Shown: piece by piece, positions 51,274-59,660 of the stretch
How the letters are laid out: the number at the start of each line of letters is the position of its first letter
Position numbering within the stretch: position 1 is the first letter of the stretch
Source: Streptomyces niger
GTDB lineage: Bacteria; Actinomycetota; Actinomycetes; Streptomycetales; Streptomycetaceae
Assembly (NCBI RefSeq): GCF_000718305.1
Contig: NZ_JOFQ01000011.1
Span: forward strand, 186,001-250,000
Direction: 5' to 3'
Length of the DNA: 64,000 nucleotides
The notes under the pieces: generated by a model
What the model saw: only the letters and a program-made list of their open reading frames with translations
The model's database searches: none
Told to the model about the DNA's origin: nothing
Made by a program: the position numbers and the translations under genes

Positions 51274-52089
51274 ATGCGATTCGCCTTCTCGACGCTGGGC
51301 GTGCCCGGGATGCCGGTACGCGACGTGGCCCGGCTCGCCGCCGGCGCCGGGTACCACGGGGTGGAGCTGCGCGCCCATCCCGAGGAACCGGTGCACCCCG
51401 GGCTCGGCGCCCCGGAGCGGGCCGAGGTGGCCCGGGTGTTCGCGGACGCCGGAGTGGAGATCCTGACCGTCGCTGGGTACGCCAAGGTCGCCGAGGCCCA
51501 GGACGAGGCGGGCGAGGCCGCGCTGGCTGACGAGCTGGCGGGGCTGGTCGGACTGGCGGCGGACGTGGGCGCCTCGTACGTACGGGTGTTCCCCGGTGCG
51601 GGAGACCGGCCGGCCGCGGAGGCCGACGCGGACGCCGCACGCCGACTCGGGGCCATCGCACCGATCGCCGCGGACCGCGGGGTCACCGTCCTGCTGGAGA
51701 CCCACGACTCGCACCGTACGGGGACCGCGGCGGCGCGGGTGCTCGGGCCGGTGGGCCACGGGTCGGTCGGCGCGCTGTGGGACGTCATGCACACCTGGCT
51801 CGGCGAGGAGGACCCGACCACCACGCAGGCCGTGCTCGCGCCCCATCTGGGCTACGTCCAGGTGAAGGACGTCGCCTCGGCCGAGGACAAGACACCGCTG
51901 CCGCTCGGGGCCGGGGTGCTTCCGCTGGCCGGGTGCCTGGGCGCGCTCGTCCAGGACGGCTGGGACGGGTGGCTGTGCTGGGAGTACGAGAAGCGGTGGT
52001 ACCCGGCGGCTCCACCGCTCCCCGACCTGCTCCGCGCCGGCCGGGAGCACCTGGAACACCTGCTGCAGGTGGCGGGGAAGGAGGGGTAG
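51274..52089 (+). CDS. Sugar phosphate isomerase/epimerase, TIM barrel
   Basis: A 271-residue xylose-isomerase-like barrel. FAFSTLGVPGMPVRDVARLAAGAGYHGVELRAHPEEP opens it; VRVFPGAG, VTVLLETHDSHRTG, VGALWDVMHTWLGEED, YVQVKDVASAEDKTPLPLGAG and WLCWEYEKRWYP give the metal-site Glu, Asp, His and Glu. It is the fourth such barrel in the window. It has no direct metabolic neighbour, so its sugar cannot be inferred. ATG 51274 has AGGTAGGGCTGTAGGG upstream. Confidence 0.86.
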   Translation: MRFAFSTLGVPGMPVRDVARLAAGAGYHGVELRAHPEEPVHPGLGAPERAEVARVFADAGVEILTVAGYAKVAEAQDEAGEAALADELAGLVGLAADVGASYVRVFPGAGDRPAAEADADAARRLGAIAPIAADRGVTVLLETHDSHRTGTAAARVLGPVGHGSVGALWDVMHTWLGEEDPTTTQAVLAPHLGYVQVKDVASAEDKTPLPLGAGVLPLAGCLGALVQDGWDGWLCWEYEKRWYPAAPPLPDLLRAGREHLEHLLQVAGKEG

Positions 52090-52149
52090 GGCGAGAAGCA
52101 GGGCGCTGGGACGCGTGACGATCGGGGAGGCGGACGCACGGAGACGATC

Positions 52150-52384
52150 GGGGCCGGATGCACGGAGACGATCGGGGGCGGTTGAGCAGAGGCGATCGGG
52201 GGCGGGCGGGCTTCGGTGGCCGCTGCGGCCGGAGCCGGGGGTGGCTCCGGCCGGCGGAAGATCCGCCACCGGCGCGTGAGGAGGGGGCTGCGCCGGTGGC
52301 GGTGTGCTGTCGGCCGCAGGCGGTGGAGAGGGTGGTCAGCGACGCAGCCAGCAGCGAGGCCGACACCGCTTTGCGGAGACTCAC
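52150..52384 (-). pseudogene. Possible lipoprotein N-terminus without a body
   Basis: From GTG 52384 the minus strand reads VSLRKAVSASLLAASLTTLS and then TAC-G, a convincing lipoprotein signal with lipobox LSTAC. About 25 plausible residues follow. Beyond 52260 the frame becomes Pro/Arg-rich and enters 26-bp repeats of the ACGATCGGGG type (52116-52200), then the opposite strand of the isomerase gene. No ribosome site is evident. It may be a truncated lipoprotein gene or a coincidence. Confidence 0.35.
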
Positions 52385-52516
52385 CGGCAGCACGTCGTTG
52401 TGACGGGCCGACGAGTCGCTGGGTTCCCCGGAACGCCCCCATGCCGGCAGATTGGTACGGATTGGTGCCACTGACACCAGGTGGACCTGACACGTAGTTC
52501 TTGACCTCCGGCGGTC

Positions 52517-52702
52517 GCCCGACAGAAACCCCTCGCGTGGTCGCCCCCGGGCGGGTGTCCGACAGAGACCCCTAGCGCGATTGACCTCCGGCGGATGTCC
52601 GACAGAAACCCCTCGGGTGGTTGCCCGGGTGGGTGCCCGACAGAGACCGCTCGGGCGTGCCCGACACAGGCCCCTCGGGCGTGCGCGACAGGGGCCTTTC
52701 GG
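52517..52702. repeat. Six copies of a GCCCGACAGAAACCCCTCG core
   Basis: The 19-bp core recurs at 52517, 52557, 52597, 52635, 52659 and 52683, i.e. spaced 40, 40, 38, 24 and 24 bp. No gene is seen in 52385-52964 apart from the leader of the GH3 gene. Confidence 0.75.
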
Positions 52703-52964
52703 GTGGTTGTACGGCAGGAGTCGCTCAGCGGGCTTCGGGGGGCTTTCGGGGGGCTTCTCGTTCGGGCCGGGCTCGGTCACCCGGTTGGCGTGCGGGCATT
52801 GACCGGCAATTGTTTTCCGGATATCCGTGTTTCCTTGGCAGTTTCCTTCAATACGCCAATACGCCTGGGCCCGGACGGACCGGAGCGGCCTGTGCCGCGC
52901 CCGGGCCCCCTGGGGCCACCGGCACCGAGGAAGTCCTTCGAGGAAGCCTCCGGAAGGAGCGCAC

Positions 52965-54821
52965 GTGCACTCCAGACGCCAGCCCGAAGCCAGACGCCAG
53001 CTGCACTCCAGACGTACCGTCCTGACCGCTGCCGCCGCTGCCGCCGCGGCCGCTGCCGCGGCGGCCACCACCACCGCCGGCACCGCGTACGCCGCCCCCG
53101 CCACCCCGCGCGGCACCCACGACCGGCTGCGCGCCCTCATCTCCCGCATGAGCCTGGAGGAGAAGGTCGGCCAGCTCTTCGTGATGCGGGTGTACGGGCA
53201 CTCCGCCACCGCCCCGGACCCCGCCGACGTCGAGGCCAACCGCAAGGAGATCGGCGTCGCGAACGCCGCCGAGCTGATCGCCAAGTACCACGTCGGCGGC
53301 ATCATCTACTTCTCCTGGGCGCACAACACCCGCGACCCGCACCAGATCGCCGACCTCTCGAACGGCATCCAGCAGGCGGGCGCCGCCCAGCGCGTTCCCG
53401 TACCGCTGATCATCGCCACGGACCAGGAACACGGGATAGTGGCCCGCATCGGCGCGCCCGCCACGCTCTTCCCCGGGGCGATGGCCCTGGCGGCGGGCGG
53501 TTCGCGCGAGGACGTGGAGACGGCGGGCCGGATCGCCGGCGCCGAGCTGTACGCCATGGGCATCCGCCAGGACTACGCGCCCGACGCCGACGTCAACGTC
53601 AACCCGGCGAACCCGGTCATCGGCGTGCGGTCCTTCGGCGCCGACCCGCGGGCCGTCGCCCGGTACGTCGCCGCCGAGGTGAAAGGCTTTCAGGCGGCCG
53701 GCGTGGCCGCGACGGCCAAGCACTTCCCCGGGCACGGCGACACCGACACCGACAGCCACGTCGGCCTGCCCTACATCCACCACACCGCCGAGGAGTGGGA
53801 GCGGCTGGACGCGCCGCCGTTCAAGGCGGCCATCGCCGCGGGCATAGATTCGATCATGACGGCCCATATCGTCGTGCCCGCGTTCGACAAGAGCGAGGAT
53901 CCGGCGACGCTCTCCCGGCCGATCCTCACCGGCATCCTGCGCGAGCGCCTCGGTTACCGGGGCGTGGTGGTCACCGACTCCCTGGGCATGGAAGGCGTAC
54001 GGAAGAAGTACGGCGACGCCCGGGTGGCGGTGCTCGCCCTGAAGGCCGGCGTCGACCAGCTGCTGAACCCGCCGGACCTGCAGGCCGCGTACAACGGTGT
54101 GCTCACCGCGGTGGACAAGGGCGAGGTGCCCGAGCCGGAGATCGACGAGAAGCTGCTGCGCATCCTCACGATGAAGGAGCGCCGCGGGCTGTTCGCGAAC
54201 CCGTACACCTCGCACCGCGCGGTGGACCGTACGGTCGGCACGCACAAGCACCTCAAGACCGCCGACCGGATCGCCGATCGCACCACGACGCTGCTGGTCA
54301 ACGAGGGCCGGCTGCTGCCGCTCTCCCGGCGGAGCACCCGCCGCGTGCTGGTCGTCGGCGCGGATCCGGCCGCGCCGTCGGGCACCGGCGGCCCGCCCAC
54401 CGGCGTGCTCGCCCGTACCCTCGGCGAGCTGGGCTTCACCACCACCGCGCTGTCCACGGGCACCGCGCCCACCCAGGCGCAGACGGACGCGGCGGTGGCC
54501 GCGACGGCGGAGCACGACGCGGTGGTGGTCGCGACGTACAACGTCACCGCGGGCTCCTCGCAACGCGGTCTGGTGCAGGCTCTGCTGAACACCGGGAAGC
54601 CGGTGGTTCAGCTGGCGATCCGCAACCCGTACGACATCGCGCAGCTCAGCGGGGTGAAGGCGGCGCTGGCGAGCTATTCGTGGACGGATGTGGAGCTGCG
54701 GGCCGCGGCACGGGTGATCGCGGGCCGCCGGGAGCCGAAGGGTCGGCTGCCGGTGCCGATCATGCGTGCCGACGCCAAGGACAAGGAGCTCTACCCGATC
54801 GGCTACGGGCTGTCGTACTGA
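52965..54821 (+). CDS. Secreted glycoside hydrolase family 3 protein (beta-N-acetylhexosaminidase-like)
   Basis: A 618-residue exported enzyme. The twin-arginine-like HSRRTVLTA is followed by an unbroken Ala tract and AYAAPA. The GH3 barrel begins ISRMSLEEKVGQLFVMRV and has ATDQEHGIVARIG, AVAATAKHFPGHGDTDTDSHVGLP (the NagZ-type His loop) and GVVVTDSLGMEGV with the nucleophile Asp. A C-terminal GH3 alpha/beta domain follows (VLVVGADPAAP, VVVATYNVTAGSSQRGLVQALLNTGKPVVQLAIRNPYDI). It probably removes N-acetylglucosamine from chitin or wall fragments outside the cell. GTG 52965 has GGAAGGAG six bases upstream. Confidence 0.9.
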   Translation: MHSRRQPEARRQLHSRRTVLTAAAAAAAAAAAAATTTAGTAYAAPATPRGTHDRLRALISRMSLEEKVGQLFVMRVYGHSATAPDPADVEANRKEIGVANAAELIAKYHVGGIIYFSWAHNTRDPHQIADLSNGIQQAGAAQRVPVPLIIATDQEHGIVARIGAPATLFPGAMALAAGGSREDVETAGRIAGAELYAMGIRQDYAPDADVNVNPANPVIGVRSFGADPRAVARYVAAEVKGFQAAGVAATAKHFPGHGDTDTDSHVGLPYIHHTAEEWERLDAPPFKAAIAAGIDSIMTAHIVVPAFDKSEDPATLSRPILTGILRERLGYRGVVVTDSLGMEGVRKKYGDARVAVLALKAGVDQLLNPPDLQAAYNGVLTAVDKGEVPEPEIDEKLLRILTMKERRGLFANPYTSHRAVDRTVGTHKHLKTADRIADRTTTLLVNEGRLLPLSRRSTRRVLVVGADPAAPSGTGGPPTGVLARTLGELGFTTTALSTGTAPTQAQTDAAVAATAEHDAVVVATYNVTAGSSQRGLVQALLNTGKPVVQLAIRNPYDIAQLSGVKAALASYSWTDVELRAAARVIAGRREPKGRLPVPIMRADAKDKELYPIGYGLSY

Positions 54822-54832
54822 GAGCGGCGCCC

Positions 54833-54870
54833 GGCCGTACGAGGGGCCTGCATCGGCTCCTCGTACGGCC
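54833..54870 (+). terminator. Terminator of the GH3 gene
   Basis: GGCCGTACGAGG pairs perfectly with CCTCGTACGGCC (12 bp) across a 14-base loop, 11 bp after the stop. Confidence 0.85.
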
Positions 54871-54900
54871 CGGCCGCTCCACCCCGCCCGGCCCGCCCGT

Positions 54901-55000
54901 ACGGAAGACCTTCCCGCCGTACGGAAACCCTTCCCTCCGCACGGAAGACCTCCCCTCCGCACAGGAGATCTCCCCTCCCCGTAGAAGACGCCCCCTCCGT
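54901..55000. repeat. 20-bp tandem repeat, 5 units
   Basis: Five exact-length 20-bp units, best represented by ACGGAAGACCTCCCCTCCGC, decaying to the right. It follows the GH3 terminator. The rest of 54822-55221 holds no gene that I can support. Confidence 0.85.
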
Positions 55001-55221
55001 ACGGACGGCGCCGCACAGGCCCGTACCGCATTGCCCGTACCGCGTGCGCAATACGTCGTCCCCGGCTGGCGTGTGTCCGTTGCGGCGGGTCACGCTGGGC
55101 CGGTATGTCCCGGAACGCCCAGGGGAGGGCGGGGCCGGAAGCGGCGGTACTCGAGGGGGACGTGGTGCGCGGTGCACGGCCGGCGGTCGGGGGGCGACGG
55201 GGCATCGGAAGAGGGGCACCC

Positions 55222-55902
55222 GTGCGGGGCGGCGCCGTGCTCGCGCGCGGCCTGCTGCTGACCCTGGTGTCCCTGCTGTCCCTGCTGACGCTGCTGATCC
55301 TGCTGACCGGGTGTCAGCAGCCGTCCGCCGCCGGGCAGTCGCCCCATACCGGTCCGCACGCGGCCGGGAGTGGCACACCGCCCACCGGGTACGGCGCGGT
55401 GTTCCTGGACCGCGGCGAGTGCAGCAGCCGGGGGCGCGGCGCGGCCTACCGCGAAGTGGGCTGCGCGGACGGGGCCGCCGCCGCACGGGTGCTGGCGCGG
55501 CACTCCGGGCGGAAGGCTCAGGGGGCACTGTGCCCGGCCCGTACCGACTTCGTCCTGCACATCAGCGAGCACCGGCCGGATGCCGACGAGGACGGTGACG
55601 GCTCGGTCCCGCGGGGGTACGCCTGCATGCGCAACCTGCACGCCCCGCACCCCGGGGACCCGGGGCAGGGCGGTGGCCCGCGTACGGTGCCCGGCGACTG
55701 CGTCTACCTGGCCGCCGGACTCCAGGCGCGCGAGACCCCCTGTGCCGCGTCCGTCGCGTCGCGCTCGGGCGCGCGGCACCGCCCCGAGTACGAGATGACG
55801 GCAACGGTCCGGGACCGCGCCTCCTGCCCCGAGGGCACAGCCTTGTACCTCCGGCTCCCCGATCGCACCACGGGCTGCGCCCGCCGCCTCGGCCCCGGCT
55901 GA
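55222..55902 (+). CDS. Cys-containing lipoprotein of unknown function
   Basis: A 226-residue protein. VRGGAVLARGLLLTLVSLLS followed by a Leu-rich run ends in the lipobox LLTGC (about residues 30-34), so it should be anchored outside the membrane. The signal is coded by 9-bp CTGCTG-rich repeats. The mature part has about nine Cys, among them ECSSRG, EVGCADG, ALCPAR, YACMRN, GDCVYLAAG, RASCPEG and TGCARRL, suggesting disulphides. No domain recognised. GTG 55222 has GAAGAGGGG upstream; earlier in-frame starts add a non-signal stretch. Confidence 0.75.
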   Translation: MRGGAVLARGLLLTLVSLLSLLTLLILLTGCQQPSAAGQSPHTGPHAAGSGTPPTGYGAVFLDRGECSSRGRGAAYREVGCADGAAAARVLARHSGRKAQGALCPARTDFVLHISEHRPDADEDGDGSVPRGYACMRNLHAPHPGDPGQGGGPRTVPGDCVYLAAGLQARETPCAASVASRSGARHRPEYEMTATVRDRASCPEGTALYLRLPDRTTGCARRLGPG

Positions 55903-56051
55903 CTCCACCCCGGACCGGCTCCCCCTGTACTCCCGCTTCTTCATCCGCCCGTCATTTTCCTCCCGTCCGTGTTCCTTCCCGGGGACGGCATTCCGTGGTG
56001 GCATCCGGTTGCCCGCCACCCTCGCCCGTTCCGCACCCCGAAGGAGCATCG

Positions 56052-57851
56052 GTGTCGCACCCCCGCCGCGCCCCGCGCGCCTCCCTGCCCCAGTCCCCCG
56101 CCAGGCTCTCCCCCCTGCTGACCGCGGTCCTGGCCACCACGCTGGCCGCCACGTTCGCGATCCCCGGTTCCGCCGGCCACCGGGCCTCGGCCGCGGCCTC
56201 CGCCGCCCTCGCACAACCGAAGAAGGCCCCGCAGACCACGCAGCCGGAGAGAGCCGCACAGGCGGAGAATGCCGCGCAGACGGACAAAGCCACGCAGCCT
56301 GCGCACGTCCTACGGTCTACGGGGGCCACGCGGCCCGACACCACCCAGCCCACTCAGCCCACCCAGCCCCCGAAGTCCCCGAAGTCCCCGAAAAAGTTCG
56401 TCCTCCCCCACCAGTTCGCCGGTTGGCGGTACCAGCGGCTCGCGGACGGTGTCGGTCTGTACGAGGGGACGCTTTCCGGGCGTCCCGGGGCCGATCGCTG
56501 GACGGTCACCGTGCGGAAGGACGGCGCGGTGCTGCACGACCGGGAGACGGCCGACGAGCTGGTCCGGGCGTTGCGGGCCGCAGGGTTCGCGCCGCGGGCC
56601 GAGGAGGTGCGGTGGCCGGCCGGTGCGCGGCAGCGGGGCGCGGTGGGCGTACGCGTCCGCGTCGGCACGTACGGCGACCAGGGCGGGGCCGACGGCGCGC
56701 GCAAGGCGTTGTCGGCCGCCGGTTTCGACGCGGTGAGCGAGTGGACCGGTGCCGACGGCACGCCCGGGACCGGACTGGCCCGGATCAAGCTCGCGGTCAT
56801 CGACCCGCGGGCCTACCGCGGGCGGCTGGACGCGGACTACGGCACGGCCGTCGCCGGCCGAGAGAAGGTCACCGACCTCGCGGCGCGGTCGGACGCGTTG
56901 CTCGCGGTGAACGGCGGATTCTTCGTGATGGAGGAGAAGGACGGCGTACCGGGGGCCGCGGCCGGCATCGCGGCGTACGACGGCAGGCTGCAGAGCGCGG
57001 CCACGAACGGCCGGGTCGCCGCGGTCCTGCGGGGCGACGGCCTGCGTCCGGAGTTCCGCCGGCTGCGGACGGAGTTGAAGGTCACGGCGGGCGGCGCGAC
57101 GGAGCTGCTGGACGGCGTCAACCGGGTGCCGGGCAAGGTACGCAACTGCGGTGGGACCGGCGGGGATTCCCCGACCGAGCGGCCGCTGCACGACGTGACC
57201 TGCACCGATCCGGACGAGATCGTCCGCTTCACGCCGGAGCTGGGGGCCGGCACTCCCGCCGGGCCGGGCGTGGAGGTGGTCCTGGGCGGCGACGGCCGGG
57301 TCCGGGAGGTGCGGCCGCGCGGCGGCCCGGTTCCGGCGGGCGGTTCCGTGCTGGCCGGGACGGGCGCGGGCGAGCGGTGGCTGCGCGCGCACGCCGCGCC
57401 CGGCGCGGTGGTGCGGCTGCACGAGCGGATCACCGACACCGACGGCCGCCCGGTGCGGCTCACCGGCCGGGACGACATCGTCAACGGCGGGCCGCAGCTG
57501 GTCCGGGACGGCAAGGTGGCGGTGGACTTCGCCGCGGACGGCGTCGAGCACCCCGGTGACCGCTCGTTCGGGTACGCCTGGGGCATCAAGCGCAATCCGC
57601 GCATGGTGCTCGGCACCGACCGTGCCGGGCGCCTCCTGCTGCTCGCCGCCGAGGGCCGCCGGCCGGGCCGCAGCGACGGTCTCGGCCTGACCGAGGCCGC
57701 CGCGCTCATCAGGTCGCTCGGCGCCACGCAGGCCATGAACCTGGACGGCGGCGGCTCCGTCGGCATGGCCGTCGACGGCCGGCTGATCACTACCCCGTCC
57801 GACGCCACGGGCGAACGCGCCGTCGGCGACGCCCTGTTGCTGCGGCGGTGA
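56052..57851 (+). CDS. Secreted phosphodiester glycosidase (NAGPA) domain protein
   Basis: A 599-residue exported protein. A signal (LLTAVLATTLAATFAIPGSA) is followed by a 60-residue Gln/Ala/Pro/Lys linker. Residues about 120-245 include a SPOR-like segment (GVRVRVGTYGDQGGADGARKALSAAGF). The NAGPA-type catalytic domain extends to the end: ALLAVNGGFFVMEEKDG, DIVNGGPQLVRDG, FGYAWGIKRNPRMVLG and AMNLDGGGSVGMAVDG. Family members hydrolyse phosphodiester-linked GlcNAc; bacterial ones may act on wall glycopolymers. GTG 56052 has AAGGAG at good spacing. It converges on the S28 peptidase gene over a strong terminator. Confidence 0.87.
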   Translation: MSHPRRAPRASLPQSPARLSPLLTAVLATTLAATFAIPGSAGHRASAAASAALAQPKKAPQTTQPERAAQAENAAQTDKATQPAHVLRSTGATRPDTTQPTQPTQPPKSPKSPKKFVLPHQFAGWRYQRLADGVGLYEGTLSGRPGADRWTVTVRKDGAVLHDRETADELVRALRAAGFAPRAEEVRWPAGARQRGAVGVRVRVGTYGDQGGADGARKALSAAGFDAVSEWTGADGTPGTGLARIKLAVIDPRAYRGRLDADYGTAVAGREKVTDLAARSDALLAVNGGFFVMEEKDGVPGAAAGIAAYDGRLQSAATNGRVAAVLRGDGLRPEFRRLRTELKVTAGGATELLDGVNRVPGKVRNCGGTGGDSPTERPLHDVTCTDPDEIVRFTPELGAGTPAGPGVEVVLGGDGRVREVRPRGGPVPAGGSVLAGTGAGERWLRAHAAPGAVVRLHERITDTDGRPVRLTGRDDIVNGGPQLVRDGKVAVDFAADGVEHPGDRSFGYAWGIKRNPRMVLGTDRAGRLLLLAAEGRRPGRSDGLGLTEAAALIRSLGATQAMNLDGGGSVGMAVDGRLITTPSDATGERAVGDALLLRR

Positions 57852-57869
57852 GACCGAGGGCTGCCTACA

Positions 57870-57907
57870 GTCGTGGGCCCGGGCGGGGAACCGCCCGGGC
57901 CCACGAC
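57870..57907. terminator. Bidirectional terminator
   Basis: A perfect 17-bp stem, GTCGTGGGCCCGGGCGG with its complement, closed by a GGAA tetraloop, between convergent genes. Confidence 0.92.
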
Positions 57908-57945
57908 CGGGGATCACGCTGTCGCGAGACCGCCTCCGTCCGTCC

Positions 57946-59388
57946 TCACGGACGCAGCAGCGGCATGCGCTGGACCTGCTGCTTGTCCAGCTTCTTGTCG
58001 TACGGGGCCGCCGGGGACGCCTCGCCCTTGGCCGGGGCCACGCCGGCCCACTTCAGGAGGCGTGCGGTGGCCTTGGTGCGGTCGGCGTCCTTCAGCTTGG
58101 CGATGTTGGAGCCGTGGTTGCCGCCGGGGACGGTGAAGACGTAGGAGTCCTTCGCGCCCTTGCCGACGGTGAAGTGCTCGGAACTCCAGGGGTCGTACTG
58201 CCCGTTGACGAACATCATCTCCTGGGCGTGGTGGCGCACCCAGCGGTCCACGTCCGGCATGGCCTTCTTGTCGAAGGTCATGGGGATGTCGCGGGGGACG
58301 AAGGTGCGGGAGTTGTTGATGCCCGGGTAGCGGAGCAGGTCCGCGACGTTCGGGTACTGGTAGCCGGGCTCACCGAGCTGGGTGCCCGCCTGGTAGTAGT
58401 ACGGCAGGTAGGGCTCCATGCCCTGGTCGGTGTAGCTGTCGAAGCCGCCGACCTTGTCCATCCAGGCCCACAGCGCGTCCGTGGTGGCGGTCGGCTTCGG
58501 GACCTCGGCGCAGGCGGTGGCGGCGGGCTGGTACTGCCAGAAGCCGAAGACCAGGTCGGTGACCATGATCTCGTACGCGCGGTCGGCGTTCCCGGCGAGC
58601 TTGAAGGTCCAGCCCTCGGTGGTGGCCTTCTTCTGGAAGCGGTCGACCATCTCGCCGCGGCGCTTCAGCGCCTCGCGCTCGATCGCGGCGAGGTCCTTGC
58701 GGCACTGGGCGGTGCCGACGGTGGCGAAGAAGCGGTCGTACGCCGAGTCCTCGTCGTTGACCACGTCGTTGGGCGCGACGTAGGCGACGGTGCCGTTCAT
58801 GTCGTGCGGGTGGAAGCGGCGGTAGTAGGTCGCCGTCATGCCGCCCTTGCTGCCGCCGGTGGCGATCCAGTGCTTGCTGTAGATCGGCTTCAGCGCGCGG
58901 AAGATGCGGTGCTGGTCGGCGGCGGCCTGCTGGATGTCCAGCTTCTTCCAGTCCGCGGGCTGCGGCCGGGACGGGGTGAAGTAGCGGTACTCCATCGAGA
59001 CCTGGTTGCCGTCGATGAGCTTGGTCGGCTCACTGCGGGTCGGCTCGGTGGAGACGTTGTAGCCGGAGGTGAAGAAGACGGTGGGGCGGTCCGTCGACTT
59101 GTGCAGCACGGTGATGCGCTGCTGGAAGGTGCCCTTGCCCGGGTGCCGGTGATCGACCGGCTGGGTGTAGTTCAGGACGAAGAAGCGGTAGCCGTCGACC
59201 GGCTTCTCCTGGATGAGGCTCATTCCCGGTATCGCGAGGAGGCGGTCCTTGATGTCCGTCTCCGCGCGGCTGCCCGCGGTCGTACCGGCCGGCCCGGCGG
59301 CGGTGGCCGCCCCTGCCGTGGCGGTTCCCGCGCCGAGCGTGCCTATGAGCACGACGAGCGACAACAGCCATCTGAGCGTTCTGCGCAT
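57946..59388 (-). CDS. Secreted S28-family serine peptidase (tripeptidyl aminopeptidase-like)
   Basis: A 480-residue exported peptidase. Signal: MRRTLRWLLSLVVLIGTLGAGTATAGA split by a cleavage site. YRFFVLNYTQPVDHRHPGKGTFQQRITVLHK and HWIATGGSKGGMTATYYRRFHP, with nucleophile Ser180, are S28 hallmarks. MFVNGQYDPWSSEHF gives the Asp and VPGGNHGSNIAKL the His of the triad. Streptomycete members remove tripeptides from extracellular substrates. ATG 59388 has GGGGAGGG upstream. Confidence 0.92.
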   Translation of the reverse strand: MRRTLRWLLSLVVLIGTLGAGTATAGAATAAGPAGTTAGSRAETDIKDRLLAIPGMSLIQEKPVDGYRFFVLNYTQPVDHRHPGKGTFQQRITVLHKSTDRPTVFFTSGYNVSTEPTRSEPTKLIDGNQVSMEYRYFTPSRPQPADWKKLDIQQAAADQHRIFRALKPIYSKHWIATGGSKGGMTATYYRRFHPHDMNGTVAYVAPNDVVNDEDSAYDRFFATVGTAQCRKDLAAIEREALKRRGEMVDRFQKKATTEGWTFKLAGNADRAYEIMVTDLVFGFWQYQPAATACAEVPKPTATTDALWAWMDKVGGFDSYTDQGMEPYLPYYYQAGTQLGEPGYQYPNVADLLRYPGINNSRTFVPRDIPMTFDKKAMPDVDRWVRHHAQEMMFVNGQYDPWSSEHFTVGKGAKDSYVFTVPGGNHGSNIAKLKDADRTKATARLLKWAGVAPAKGEASPAAPYDKKLDKQQVQRMPLLRP

Positions 59389-59552
59389 GCGCCCTCCCCT
59401 GGGGTTCGCAAAGGTCGCGCTGAACCTATCGGTACGGCCTGCCACCGACCACCCCCCGACCGGCGGTTCCGGTCACACCCGGCGGTGGTTCCGTCTCTCA
59501 CCCGTACGCGCTCCTCCTCTCCGGCCCTTGGCGCCCGTACGTGTCCGTCCGC

Positions 59553-59660
59553 CACACCCGTACGCGCCCGTTCGTCACACTCGTACGCGCCCGTTCGTCA
59601 CACCCGTACGCGCCCGTTCGTCACACCCGTACGCGCCCGTTCGTCACACTCGTACGCGCT
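59553..59660. repeat. 23-bp tandem repeat, 4.7 units, starting in a gene's 3' end
   Basis: Four 23-bp units of CACACCCGTACGCGCCCGTTCGT type and a partial fifth (59645-59660) that codes the last residues and stop of the ABC exporter on the minus strand. Each unit carries a copy of that gene end (RVRV-stop). 23 is not a multiple of three. Confidence 0.9.
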
